Of a stretch of 64,000 nt of DNA, positions 43,336 through 51,741 are shown piece after piece. Source of the DNA: CAYJLA01 sp964371305 (lineage in GTDB: Bacteria > Bacillota_I > Bacilli_A > RFN20 > CAG-826); NCBI GenBank assembly GCA_964371305.1, contig CAYJLA010000001.1, forward strand, positions 52,571 through 116,570, in the 5' to 3' direction. Below the pieces are notes generated by a model that was given only the letters and a program-made list of their open reading frames with translations, did not search any database and was not told the DNA's origin. Within the stretch, counting starts at the first letter, position 1; each line of letters begins with the position of its first letter. A program made the translations under genes and the position numbers.

Positions 43336-45330
43336 TTAGATATCTAGGTTCTTAACGAACGTTGCGTTTCTACTAATAAACTCTTTTCTAGGCAATACTT
43401 CTTCACCCATCAAATCAGAGAAAACCGTTTCTGCTTCAATGGCATCTTCAATGGTGACTCGAATCATTTTACGAGTTTTAGGGTCCATTGTTGTTTCCCA
43501 TAATTGTTGAGCGTCCATCTCACCTAGCCCTTTATAACGTTGGAATGGGTATCCAGGTTTAAGATTTAAACTTGTTTTAATATCTTCTAATTGAACGTCG
43601 TTATATGCATAATACGATTTTCCGTGATATTCAACTTTATATAAAGGTGGTTGTGCAATGTATACATAACCAGCAGTAATCAAATCTCTCATGTAGCGAT
43701 AGAAGAAAGTAAGCAACAATACACGAATGTGACTGCCATCAACATCAGCATCGGTCATAATAACAATTTTGTGATAACGCGCTTTTTCGACGTTGAATTC
43801 AGGATCAAAACCAGCGCCAATCGCTTGAATCATATTGCCAATTTCGGCGTTTTCATATACTTTTTTTCTAACCGCTTTTTCTGTGTTAAGGATTTTACCT
43901 CTTAACGGAAGAATTGCTTGTGTATTTCTATCTCTACCATTTTTAGCTGAACCGCCCGCCGAATTACCTTCAACAATGTAAAGTTCGCAAACGGATGGAT
44001 CTTTACTTGAACAATCAGCCAATTTACCAGGAAGAGTTGTTATTTCAAGAGATGATTTACGTCTAACAGACTCCTGAGCATGTCTTGCTGCATTCCTTGC
44101 TTCTCTAGCGTTTGTAATTTTAGTAAGTATAATTGCCGCTTCTTTAGGGTTTTCATTTAAGAAAGTACGAAGTGCTTCACTTAATATTGAAGAAACTATT
44201 TTTCTTACTTCTGATGAACCTAACTTACCTTTTGTTTGGCCTTCATATTGTGGATTTGGGTGTTTAACGGAAATGATTGTTGTTAAACCTTCTTTTATGT
44301 CATCAGTTGTATAATTTTCATCAGCATCTTTAATAAATTTGTTCTTTTTCGCATAATCATTAACTACGCGATTAAGAGCTAACCTAAACCCTTCTTCATG
44401 TGTACCGCCATCTTTAGTGTTAATGTTATTACAGAAAGAGTACGTTCCGGACGAATAAGTGTCGGTCCATTGCATCGCAACCTCGACATAAATTGTCATT
44501 CCATCAGCGGTGTCTTTTTCGGTCTCAGCACCTTCGGCGTATATAATTTCCTCCATGTTTGGAATTTTTGTTTTTGAATTATTAAGGAATTGTACATATT
44601 CTTTGATGCCACCTTCAAAGTGGAACGTTTCTGACACAGGAACTTCTAGCCTGTGATCTTCGACAACAATTCTTACCCCTTTGTTGAGGTAAGCCATTTG
44701 ACGCAATCTATCTCTTATTGTATCAAACACGAACTCGGTCGTTTCGGTAAATATAGTTTCATCAGGCATGAATGTAACGGTTGTTCCACTCAAATCACTA
44801 TCACCAACTCTTTGTAGTGGAGCTTGTGTGAAGCCGCCGTTTGCAAAACCCATATGATAGTGTCCGCCGTTTTTGAAAACATCAACCACTAACCACGTAG
44901 ATAACGCATTAACAACACTGGCACCAACCCCGTGCAAACCGCCAGAAACTTTATATCCGCCGCCCGCTCCAAATTTACCGCCAGCATGCAAAACTGTGTA
45001 TACTGTTTCAACAGCACTTTTTCCTGTTTTTTCAACAACATCTACCGGTATGCCTCTACCATTGTCTTTTACGGTTAAAGAACCATCTTTGTTAACTATG
45101 ACATTAATCGTATCACAGAACCCAGCTAGCGCTTCGTCGATAGCATTATCAACAATTTCCCACACCAAGTGATGTAACCCTGTGCCAGAAGTTGATCCGA
45201 TATACATACCAGGACGTTTTCTTACAGCCTCTAACCCTTCTAATACTTCAATGTTTTCGGCCGTGTATTTAGCATCAGCTTTACCTATGTCTTCAGCGAC
45301 ATTGGCCATTATTTTATTTTCTTCAACCAT
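43336..45330 (-). CDS. gyrB: DNA gyrase subunit B
   Basis: 664 residues. GHKL ATPase domain with EIVDNAIDEALAG and the GGLHGVGASVVNALS loop, a transducer domain, then Toprim with EGNSAGGSAK and DADVDGSHI, and a C-terminal RYKGLGEMD stretch. AAGGAG eight bases before ATG 45330; the start lies inside the end of recF (eight-base overlap). gyrB and gyrA adjacent next to recF is the standard Firmicutes origin order. Confidence 0.98.
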   Translation of the reverse strand: MVEENKIMANVAEDIGKADAKYTAENIEVLEGLEAVRKRPGMYIGSTSGTGLHHLVWEIVDNAIDEALAGFCDTINVIVNKDGSLTVKDNGRGIPVDVVEKTGKSAVETVYTVLHAGGKFGAGGGYKVSGGLHGVGASVVNALSTWLVVDVFKNGGHYHMGFANGGFTQAPLQRVGDSDLSGTTVTFMPDETIFTETTEFVFDTIRDRLRQMAYLNKGVRIVVEDHRLEVPVSETFHFEGGIKEYVQFLNNSKTKIPNMEEIIYAEGAETEKDTADGMTIYVEVAMQWTDTYSSGTYSFCNNINTKDGGTHEEGFRLALNRVVNDYAKKNKFIKDADENYTTDDIKEGLTTIISVKHPNPQYEGQTKGKLGSSEVRKIVSSILSEALRTFLNENPKEAAIILTKITNAREARNAARHAQESVRRKSSLEITTLPGKLADCSSKDPSVCELYIVEGNSAGGSAKNGRDRNTQAILPLRGKILNTEKAVRKKVYENAEIGNMIQAIGAGFDPEFNVEKARYHKIVIMTDADVDGSHIRVLLLTFFYRYMRDLITAGYVYIAQPPLYKVEYHGKSYYAYNDVQLEDIKTSLNLKPGYPFQRYKGLGEMDAQQLWETTMDPKTRKMIRVTIEDAIEAETVFSDLMGEEVLPRKEFISRNATFVKNLDI

Positions 45331-46402
45331 ACATTTTTCTCCTTTGTACTTTGTGATCTTTTATTTCGTAAACATTTAACCCTTCGCAATTTAATTCGTG
45401 GGTCGATGTTATGAACACTTGTTCAAACCTTTTTAAGAAACGTAACAATTTCTTTTGGTGGTTTTCGTCCAATTCTGACATTACGTCATCCAATACCACT
45501 ATCGGTCTACTTGTTTTTTCATACAACAGGTATTGAGATAGTTTGAGTGCAAGAACCGCTATTCTGTTTTCTCCTTGAGAGCAACTTACCGCAACGTTCT
45601 TGTTGTTGATCCACAACTCTATATCTTCTTTGTGAACCCCAATTGCCGTTGTTTTTTTCAACTTATCAACAGCATACGACTCTTTATACTTATCACTAAG
45701 CAAACGTTTGTAATTGGCGCCGTATTTAATTTGTTCTTTGTACACAAGTTCAACCTTTGAAATTTTACCACTTATAATTTCATGAACCTTGCCAAGAACT
45801 TCGTTTGTCTTTTCAACAAACTCACTTCTTGATTTAGCGATCACTTCCGACAAACTCACTAACTGATTCGTCACAACCTCTATCTCTAAATCATCTACAC
45901 AAACCTTCTTTAATAACTCGTTGCGCCTTTTTAATAATTTTTCGTAACTTGTAATAGATTTCAAATACAAGTCGCTGCGCTTTGAGATGTTTGTGTTTAC
46001 AAACGACCTTCTCACGCGCGGAAGATCTTTTAGAAACAATGCATCTTTCGGTTCGAAAACAATGCAATTGTACACATTGTTCAAATCGCTAACCTTCGTA
46101 ATTGGTTTGTTGTTTTTTAAAACTTTTTTTCCACTACGTGTAACTTGAACCTCAACAATATTGTTTGTTAACTCTGAATCAACTTCAAGTTGTATAAATG
46201 CAGCTTCATTGTTGTGATTTATGAGTTCGCTATCATCAACACATTTAAAACTTTTGCAAACGGACGCATAATGAATTGCCTCGATCATGTTGGTTTTTCC
46301 TTGTCCATTGTTCCCGACTAAGTAATTTATACCGACCGGAAAACTTAATTCAACCTTCTTATAACCTCGAAAGTCGATGAGTTTGATTGCTTTAACATTC
46401 AT
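45323..46402 (-). CDS. recF: DNA replication/repair protein RecF
   Basis: 359 residues. SMC-like ATPase with Walker A GNNGQGKTN (near residue 30), signature SQGENR near 280 and Walker B VVLDDVMSELD near 305. Acts with RecO/RecR at gaps; recR is at 3244 in this window. It overlaps the S4 protein by 11 bases upstream and gyrB by 8 bases downstream, so S4-recF-gyrB-gyrA are translationally linked. Confidence 0.97.
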   Translation of the reverse strand: MNVKAIKLIDFRGYKKVELSFPVGINYLVGNNGQGKTNMIEAIHYASVCKSFKCVDDSELINHNNEAAFIQLEVDSELTNNIVEVQVTRSGKKVLKNNKPITKVSDLNNVYNCIVFEPKDALFLKDLPRVRRSFVNTNISKRSDLYLKSITSYEKLLKRRNELLKKVCVDDLEIEVVTNQLVSLSEVIAKSRSEFVEKTNEVLGKVHEIISGKISKVELVYKEQIKYGANYKRLLSDKYKESYAVDKLKKTTAIGVHKEDIELWINNKNVAVSCSQGENRIAVLALKLSQYLLYEKTSRPIVVLDDVMSELDENHQKKLLRFLKRFEQVFITSTHELNCEGLNVYEIKDHKVQRRKMYG

Positions 46403-46631
46403 TTTTTACAACAAATACACCATGTCCCGCAACAACTACAAAACCATTATATAATTTGCGGCCGCGCCTATTTTCTTCTTCTCCATTTACTAAAACTTTA
46501 TTGTTAGAAAGAAAAAACCTAGCCTCTCCGCCATTAGAAATTACGTTAGCCAACTTAAGGAATTGGCCTAGTGTGATCATTTCGGATTTCACAACTACTT
46601 CTTTTGCTTGCGTGTTTGTTATTTCTTTCAT
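46392..46631 (-). CDS. yaaA: S4-domain RNA-binding protein (YaaA/RlbA type)
   Basis: 79-81 residues, essentially one S4 domain: ITLGQFLKLANVISNGGEARFFLSNNKVLVNGE then RRGRKLYNGFVV. Conserved between dnaN and recF in Firmicutes; thought to bind RNA, with roles suggested in ribosome or replication control. An ATG also lies at 46637. An extended -10 (TGATATACT; box 46638-46643) directly abuts it and would place the transcript start at the ATG at 46631, so I prefer that start and predict a leaderless message. Confidence 0.88.
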   Translation of the reverse strand: MKEITNTQAKEVVVKSEMITLGQFLKLANVISNGGEARFFLSNNKVLVNGEEENRRGRKLYNGFVVVAGHGVFVVKNEC

Positions 46632-46637
46632 AAACAT

Positions 46638-46643
46638 AGTATA
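46638..46643 (-). promoter_or_regulatory. extended -10 promoter of the S4-recF-gyrBA operon
   Basis: Minus strand TGATATACT. The box ends six bases before ATG 46631, with no ribosome site between them. Confidence 0.5.
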
Positions 46644-46651
46644 TCACAACG

Positions 46652-46680
46652 TAATTAAAAAGGGAATATATATTCCCTAT
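46652..46680 (-). terminator. terminator of dnaN
   Basis: Perfect palindrome AGGGAATATATATTCCCT (46661-46678) followed on the minus strand by TTTTTAATT. It separates dnaN from the S4-recF operon. Confidence 0.75.
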
Positions 46681-46730
46681 TTATTTGTGTTCGTTTCTTA
46701 AACTCAATGAAATGATTATTTATGAACTTT

Positions 46731-47849
46731 TTATGACCTTACCGGAGTTATAACTTGGATAACTTCTTCGTCACCAACAACCTTAACAACAAATGGTTTC
46801 ATCTCTCCAACAAAAGAGATGCTTACGTCGTCACTTTTTAAAACTTTAACAGCAGTTATAACAAAGTCAGCATTAAATGAAATGTCGAACCTTTCTCCAG
46901 AATAAGAAAAGGTGTCGATCTTCTCGCTAGCAGAACCGATTTCAGAAGTTCTTGAACTTACTTCTATTTCGTCCTCTGACAAAGATAATTTTACAACGTT
47001 GAATCTTTCATCACTTAACAAAGAAACTCTTTCCATTGCGTTTATTAATTCCTGAGCATTAACTTGAAGGTGGTATGCAAAACTTTTAGGTTTTACATTT
47101 TTTGTATTTGGGTATTCACCACTTATAAGTTTGGTAATAAATTTAGTTTGACCAAAACCAAACACAACTTTATTTGTGTGAACATCAACTAAAACCTCTT
47201 CTTCGTTTTCGAGCAATCTCACAACATCTAACAAAGAGTTAGCGGGTATATTTGCAACAAAATCCACAACTTCTTTTAACGGGAGCGAAACCGAAGCCAA
47301 TCTACTTGCGTCAGTTGCAGTCGCAACTAATACACCTTCTTCAGAAACTAGATTTACCGCTGTCAATATCGGTCTTTGTTGTTTGTTGCTTGCGGCGAAA
47401 GCGGTTTTTTCGATCATGCTGTTAAAATCTTTTGCACGTAAAGTGATGTATTGTTCACTTAAAGAAAAGTCTATGTCTGGGTATTCTCTTGCAAAATTGG
47501 AGTTAAGACTAAAACTCGCTTTGCCATCCTTTATTTTTGTCATGTTATCAACAGTTACTTCAAGAGTTAATTCTTTCATCGCTGTTTTTCTAACTATGTC
47601 GATTAAATATTTACCTTTTAAAAGAGTTGATCCGTGCGCATAATTCGAAATTATTTCTTTGTCTTGGACAAAGTAAGGAATCAGAGTACAAATAGAAGTT
47701 TCTGAATTGCTGGCGGTCAGGTGTAACCCTTCTTCGTTTAATTCAAGCCTTATATAAGTGTATATTGGTAAAGGTGTTTTAATACCGACACATCTGCTTA
47801 CGATGTTTAAGGCTTTAGAAAATCTATCTCTGTCAATTGTGAATCTCAT
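46731..47849 (-). CDS. dnaN: DNA polymerase III beta sliding clamp
   Basis: 372 residues from ATG 47849 (MRFTIDRDRFSKALNIVSRC), with AAGGAG upstream. The frame is open to 47912, but that stretch is origin DNA with DnaA boxes. Three clamp domains of about 120 residues are evident, with the C-terminal FVVKVVGDEEVIQVITPVR ending typical of DnaN. It is transcribed after dnaA and ends at its own terminator. Confidence 0.97.
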   Translation of the reverse strand: MRFTIDRDRFSKALNIVSRCVGIKTPLPIYTYIRLELNEEGLHLTASNSETSICTLIPYFVQDKEIISNYAHGSTLLKGKYLIDIVRKTAMKELTLEVTVDNMTKIKDGKASFSLNSNFAREYPDIDFSLSEQYITLRAKDFNSMIEKTAFAASNKQQRPILTAVNLVSEEGVLVATATDASRLASVSLPLKEVVDFVANIPANSLLDVVRLLENEEEVLVDVHTNKVVFGFGQTKFITKLISGEYPNTKNVKPKSFAYHLQVNAQELINAMERVSLLSDERFNVVKLSLSEDEIEVSSRTSEIGSASEKIDTFSYSGERFDISFNADFVITAVKVLKSDDVSISFVGEMKPFVVKVVGDEEVIQVITPVRS

Positions 47850-47865
47850 ATTTATTCTCCTTCTT

Positions 47866-47910
47866 TTAAGTTTTAGTAATAATAAGGGTTGTGGATTTTG
47901 TGGATAACTC
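47866..47910. other. oriC part 2: tandem DnaA boxes and DnaA-trio-like unwinding element
   Basis: In the dnaA-dnaN gap the plus strand reads TAG TAA TAA TAA (47874-47885), GGG, one T, then TGTGGATTT (47890-47898) and TGTGGATAA (47899-47907) back to back. In Bacillus oriC, DnaA boxes, a short G/C-rich spacer and repeated 3'-(G/A)AT-5' trinucleotides mark where DnaA opens the duplex. This matches in order, strand and spacing. The neighbouring 47911-47975 is AT-rich. Confidence 0.75.
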
Positions 47911-47975
47911 AATTTTCACCATTTTATTTTACCATTTTTTTATCCGTTAGTAAACTTTTATTAATAAGATTAATA

Positions 47976-49331
47976 CTACTTTTTAAACCTCTTTTTTATG
48001 TCTGCTATCGCCACACTTAAATCGTGGTTAGTTTTCAATCCGTTTTCCACATTCTTGCAAGCATTCATGATTGTTGTGTGATCTTTCCCGCCAAAAACAT
48101 CTCCAATCTTGGTATATGGCATATTTAACAATTCTCTCATTAAATACATAGCGATATGTCTTGGCCAAACAATTTGACTTTGTCTTGATTTACTTGTTAC
48201 TTGTGATGGAGACAAATTATAATAGGAAGCAACTGTGTTTAAAATGGTTAAATCATCCAATTTCTTAACACCACCCCTAAATGAGTTTATTAAAGGTTTC
48301 AAGGCGTCTAAAGCAACTGAAAGCGTAATTCTTTCACAAGGATATGTGTTGATTGAATAGAAAATAAGCTTGGTTAAAGCTCCTTCTAACTCCCTCACAT
48401 TGTTAGAAAAACGTTGAGCCATCAAGGTGATGACATCGTCATCAATTCTATCTATAGTTAAATCGGTGGCTTCAATTTTCTTGATAAGTATCGTTTTGCT
48501 TGTTTCAACATCCGGCTTATTTATATTAAGTACAAGAGACTGATTAAATCTGGATGTTAATCTCTCTTCCATATCTTGCAAATCGGAAGGTTGTTTGTCG
48601 CTTGTTAAAACAACTTGCTTGTTGTTGTTTATCAAAGTTGAAAATATGTTAAAGAAAAAGTTCTGTGTTTGTTTTTTTCCAGCTAACATTTGAATATCAT
48701 CAACCAACAAAACATCAATAGATTTAAAGAAACTTGTAAAGTTGGCCATCTTATCTTCGCCAGTTACACAAGAAACAAATTCGTCGATAAAATCTAGGCC
48801 GCTTATATAAAGGATTTTCATTGTTGGTTGCTTTTTCTTTATGTGGTTAGCTATGCCCTGCAACAAATGTGTTTTTCCTAAACCAGAATTAGAGAAAATA
48901 AACAAAGGGTTAAACATCGTTCCTGGCGAGTCAGAAACCGTAATTGATGCTTGAAAAGCTTCTTTGTTACAATCACCCACAACAAAATCAGAAAACGTCA
49001 TGTTTGAATTAATGTGTGAGTGTGCAAAAAACTCAGGTTTTGGTGCTGTTTTGGTTGATTTTTTTAAAGCGGAAGATACGACAAAACTAACTACAAAATC
49101 AGATTCGGTAACTTCTTGAACAATACCAATAACCAACTCAGTATATTTCATTTTTATTAAATTGAGTGCCAAGTCTGTTTCTACGACAACCACTATTGTT
49201 TTGCCCTGAATCTCGTGTATATAGCTTCTAGAAAAAAATGTTGAAAAAACTATTTCATCATTAAGTTTTTCTTGAAGCCTGTTTAACACACGCTCCCACA
49301 TTTTTTTAATTTCGCTCGGTCCACTATTCAT
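47976..49331 (-). CDS. dnaA: chromosomal replication initiator protein DnaA
   Basis: 451 residues. N-terminal interaction domain I (about 1-80), a short linker, AAA+ domain with SGLGKTHLLQG (P-loop), LLVDDIQMLAGK (Walker B) and RF arginine motifs, and the C-terminal DNA-binding domain with signature GGKDHTTIMNACK. TATAAT (49351-49356, minus strand) with a weak AGGTAGAG site lies upstream of ATG 49331. DnaA boxes lie on both sides, so it may control its own promoter. Confidence 0.98.
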   Translation of the reverse strand: MNSGPSEIKKMWERVLNRLQEKLNDEIVFSTFFSRSYIHEIQGKTIVVVVETDLALNLIKMKYTELVIGIVQEVTESDFVVSFVVSSALKKSTKTAPKPEFFAHSHINSNMTFSDFVVGDCNKEAFQASITVSDSPGTMFNPLFIFSNSGLGKTHLLQGIANHIKKKQPTMKILYISGLDFIDEFVSCVTGEDKMANFTSFFKSIDVLLVDDIQMLAGKKQTQNFFFNIFSTLINNNKQVVLTSDKQPSDLQDMEERLTSRFNQSLVLNINKPDVETSKTILIKKIEATDLTIDRIDDDVITLMAQRFSNNVRELEGALTKLIFYSINTYPCERITLSVALDALKPLINSFRGGVKKLDDLTILNTVASYYNLSPSQVTSKSRQSQIVWPRHIAMYLMRELLNMPYTKIGDVFGGKDHTTIMNACKNVENGLKTNHDLSVAIADIKKRFKK

Positions 49332-49350
49332 ATAAATATCTCTACCTACT

Positions 49351-49356
49351 ATTATA
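49351..49356 (-). promoter_or_regulatory. -10 box of dnaA
   Basis: Minus-strand TATAAT 19 bases before the dnaA ATG. No good -35 is visible. Confidence 0.5.
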
Positions 49357-49379
49357 CGTTATTCACATAAAAATTACAC

Positions 49380-49620
49380 AGAAAAAAGTACGATTTATGA
49401 GTTATCCACAATTCAACAAGAAAAAAGTACGAATTTTTGGGCAAAAATCCATGAAAAAAATATTATAATTGTGGATAACTTTTGGATAAAAAATACCCAC
49501 AAGGTGTGTGCATAAGTTTTACACAAATAAAGACAGTTGTACACATAAAAAACAATTGATAAACTCAATAAAAACGCTATCTTTTCAACATAAAATAAAG
49601 CCGATATGCACATAGTTGTG
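49380..49620. other. oriC part 1: DnaA boxes between dnaA and rpmH
   Basis: The 427-base dnaA-rpmH gap holds no gene. It contains a perfect box TTATCCACA (49402-49410), an inverted perfect box TGTGGATAA (49470-49478), and one-mismatch boxes TTTGGATAA (49481-49489) and TGTGCATAA (49507-49515). More distant TGCACA/TACACA elements reach to about 49612. A 14-base direct repeat, AGAAAAAAGTACGA, occurs at 49380-49393 and 49419-49432 and flanks the first box. Strand switching of all flanking core genes also marks this point as the origin. Confidence 0.85.
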
Positions 49621-49683
49621 AATTAGAAAAAACAACAAAACAGAATCATTATCAAAATACACTATGTGTAAACGAAGAAATAA

Positions 49684-49713
49684 TTGACAATACTAGAGTG
49701 TTTATTTTATAAT
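49684..49713 (+). promoter_or_regulatory. promoter of rpmH-rnpA-yidC-khpB
   Basis: TTGACA (49684-49689), 18 bases, TATAAT (49708-49713). Confidence 0.8.
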
Positions 49714-49758
49714 AAACGAGCATACACTTTTTAAAATGTATAGAATGGAGACAAAATT

Positions 49759-49893
49759 ATGAAAAGAACATATCAACCAAGTAAAAGAAAACACTCTAAT
49801 GTACACGGCTTTAGAGCAAGAATGGCAACTGCTGGAGGAAGAAAAGTGCTAGCAGCAAGAAGAGCAAAAGGTAGAGCGGTTTTATCTGCCTAG
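49759..49893 (+). CDS. rpmH: 50S ribosomal protein L34
   Basis: 44 residues: MKRTYQPSKRKHSNVHGFRA onward, ending RAKGRAVLSA. Every family-invariant stretch (RTYQPS, HGFRARM, GRKVLAARRAKGR) is present. GGAG site nine bases upstream. First gene plus-ward of oriC, with a near-consensus promoter. Confidence 0.98.
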   Translation: MKRTYQPSKRKHSNVHGFRARMATAGGRKVLAARRAKGRAVLSA

Positions 49894-49907
49894 TTCAGGG
49901 TTAGTTT

Positions 49908-50246
49908 GTGAAAAGAATTAATAGGGTTCGAAAATCGGCTGATTTTGAGAAACTTATTCATTCAAAACAATCAATAAACACACCTGAAATTTTAGTATAT
50001 TTTTTGGACAATTGTTTAAATCACACCAGAGTGGGTGTTGTTGCGTCTAAAAAAATCGGAAACGCTGTAAAGAGAAATAAAATTAAACGACAATTAAGAC
50101 AAATGGCGATGAAAGAATCATTAAATGTTGGTGTTGATCTCATTTTTATAGCAAAGAAAAATTATAATGTCGAGAACTTTTGTGAAAATAGCTGTGCTAT
50201 ACAAAAAGTTATTGATGAAATTAGGAGAAAAACAGATGAAAAGTAA
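49908..50246 (+). CDS. rnpA: ribonuclease P protein component
   Basis: 112 residues from GTG 49908. Protein subunit of RNase P for tRNA 5' maturation. The motif RNKIKRQLRQM (RNR-type) near residue 60 and the N-terminal RVRKSADFEKLI are typical. It lies 14 bases after rpmH, and the last 11 bases overlap the yidC start. No RNase P RNA gene is in the window. Confidence 0.95.
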   Translation: MKRINRVRKSADFEKLIHSKQSINTPEILVYFLDNCLNHTRVGVVASKKIGNAVKRNKIKRQLRQMAMKESLNVGVDLIFIAKKNYNVENFCENSCAIQKVIDEIRRKTDEK

Positions 50247-51741
50247 ACGCATTAAAAAGTTTGCATTTATATTAGCTGCTTTTTTTGGAGTCATCGTTTT
50301 AAGTGGTTGTACCGCGAATTTTTGCGCTGATATCGATAGAGCAAACATTCTTGTACCATTTGATAAATCGTATGTAGAATATACAAGCGAAGCGACTGAT
50401 GAAAAAAGTGTTCAAGTTTTTGCCGATAATACAAACATTTTTATGGATTATGATATAAGTAATTCTGAAATAATGAAGAGAACTATCGAAACAGCTGAAT
50501 CAAGCAAAATAACAATACCTACAAACCAGTATTTCATAGAGATGGAAAAGATATTGCTTCTCGGCAATGAAGATGTCGAATTTGAAGGGGCGTTTTCAAT
50601 GTATGTTGATAAAGTTCTTGAGGACGAATCTCGTACCATTACAACTGCAAACGCTACAGTCGAAGACGTGAATAATGCATATAAGTATTTTGCATACACC
50701 AGATATTATAAAGAAGGTGATGCATTGTTTGATCCTTTCTTAGATTGGACAAATTATCTAAGAAGCGACGCACAATTAGGGTTAGAACAATGTCCTAACT
50801 CAGATTTTTTAGCAATTTATATTAATAACGCAAATACACAAGTCAGCACTATTACTTCATGTATTGCTACAACACCTGGCGAATATGGCAGCTATGGTCC
50901 TGACAATGAATCTGTAAACATTACAGAAAAAGATTGGGGATATGCTTGGAGTAAAGGTTTCTTAGAAGGTTTAATCATTTACCCTATCGCAATCATGATT
51001 GACACATTTGCTATCGCGTTTGGTCTAGGTGGATGGGGACAAGTGTTTGCTATCGCTTTAGTAACTCTTATTGTTAAAGGTATTGTTTTTGCAATAACAT
51101 TTAAAGGTACTATGGGACAACAAAAAATGACAATGTTGCAACCAGAAATTAGTAAGTTACAAGCTAAATACCCTAATTCAAACACTAACCAAGCACAAAA
51201 ACAAAGGTTAGCACAAGAACAACAAGCTCTTTATAAAAAACATAAAATAAACATATTTGCGCCGTTTATTACATTGATATTGCAATTTCCTGTGTTTATT
51301 TGTGTATGGGGAGCTATGCAAGGCGCTGCAGTATTATCAACAGACTCCGTTTTAGGTTTACAGCTCGATACATCAATTTGGGATACAGTTAGCAACTTTG
51401 CTTCATGGCCTAATTTTGATGGCTGGTGGACTGCTGCTGTATTGTTCATTTTATTAACAGCCGCTCAAATCATATCAATGAAGTTGCCACAAATTATTCA
51501 AAAACGCAGAGAAAAACAAATGCCTAAGTTAACAAAAAACCCTGCTGCACAATCAACGCAAAAACAAATGAAGATCATAATGTATGTAATGATGGCAGTT
51601 ATTATATTCATGGGCGCAACGTTGCCTGCAGGTATGGCTGTTTATTGGTTTATGAGTGCTTTGTTCTCTATTGGACAAACATTTGTGACACAAGCAATTT
51701 TATCAAGACAAATTAATAAGAAAAATAGAGGTAGAAAATAA
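50236..51741 (+). CDS. yidC: membrane protein insertase YidC with enlarged extracellular domain
   Basis: 501 residues from ATG 50236 (AGGAG upstream). It is lipidated: MKSKRIKKFAFILAAFFGVIVLSGC, Cys25. Residues about 26-230 are an acidic outside domain before the first insertase helix; Bacillus YidC homologues (about 260-290 residues) go almost directly from lipobox to insertase. The insertase part has the GWGQVFAIALVTLIVKGI helix, the charged coiled hairpin MTMLQPEISKLQAKY, and helices with FPVFICVWGAM and GMAVYWFMSALF, then a basic tail (INKKNRGRK). It overlaps rnpA by 11 bases and khpB by one. Confidence 0.95.
   Translation: MKSKRIKKFAFILAAFFGVIVLSGCTANFCADIDRANILVPFDKSYVEYTSEATDEKSVQVFADNTNIFMDYDISNSEIMKRTIETAESSKITIPTNQYFIEMEKILLLGNEDVEFEGAFSMYVDKVLEDESRTITTANATVEDVNNAYKYFAYTRYYKEGDALFDPFLDWTNYLRSDAQLGLEQCPNSDFLAIYINNANTQVSTITSCIATTPGEYGSYGPDNESVNITEKDWGYAWSKGFLEGLIIYPIAIMIDTFAIAFGLGGWGQVFAIALVTLIVKGIVFAITFKGTMGQQKMTMLQPEISKLQAKYPNSNTNQAQKQRLAQEQQALYKKHKINIFAPFITLILQFPVFICVWGAMQGAAVLSTDSVLGLQLDTSIWDTVSNFASWPNFDGWWTAAVLFILLTAAQIISMKLPQIIQKRREKQMPKLTKNPAAQSTQKQMKIIMYVMMAVIIFMGATLPAGMAVYWFMSALFSIGQTFVTQAILSRQINKKNRGRK

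Noticed and set aside
47850..47912. N-terminal extension of dnaN
   Set aside because: The extra 21 codons consist of DnaA boxes and trinucleotides, and the ATG at 47849 has a strong ribosome site.
49413..49613. Minus-strand 66-codon open frame in the origin gap
   Set aside because: It covers DnaA boxes and repeats, has no ribosome site and has an odd composition; it is origin DNA.
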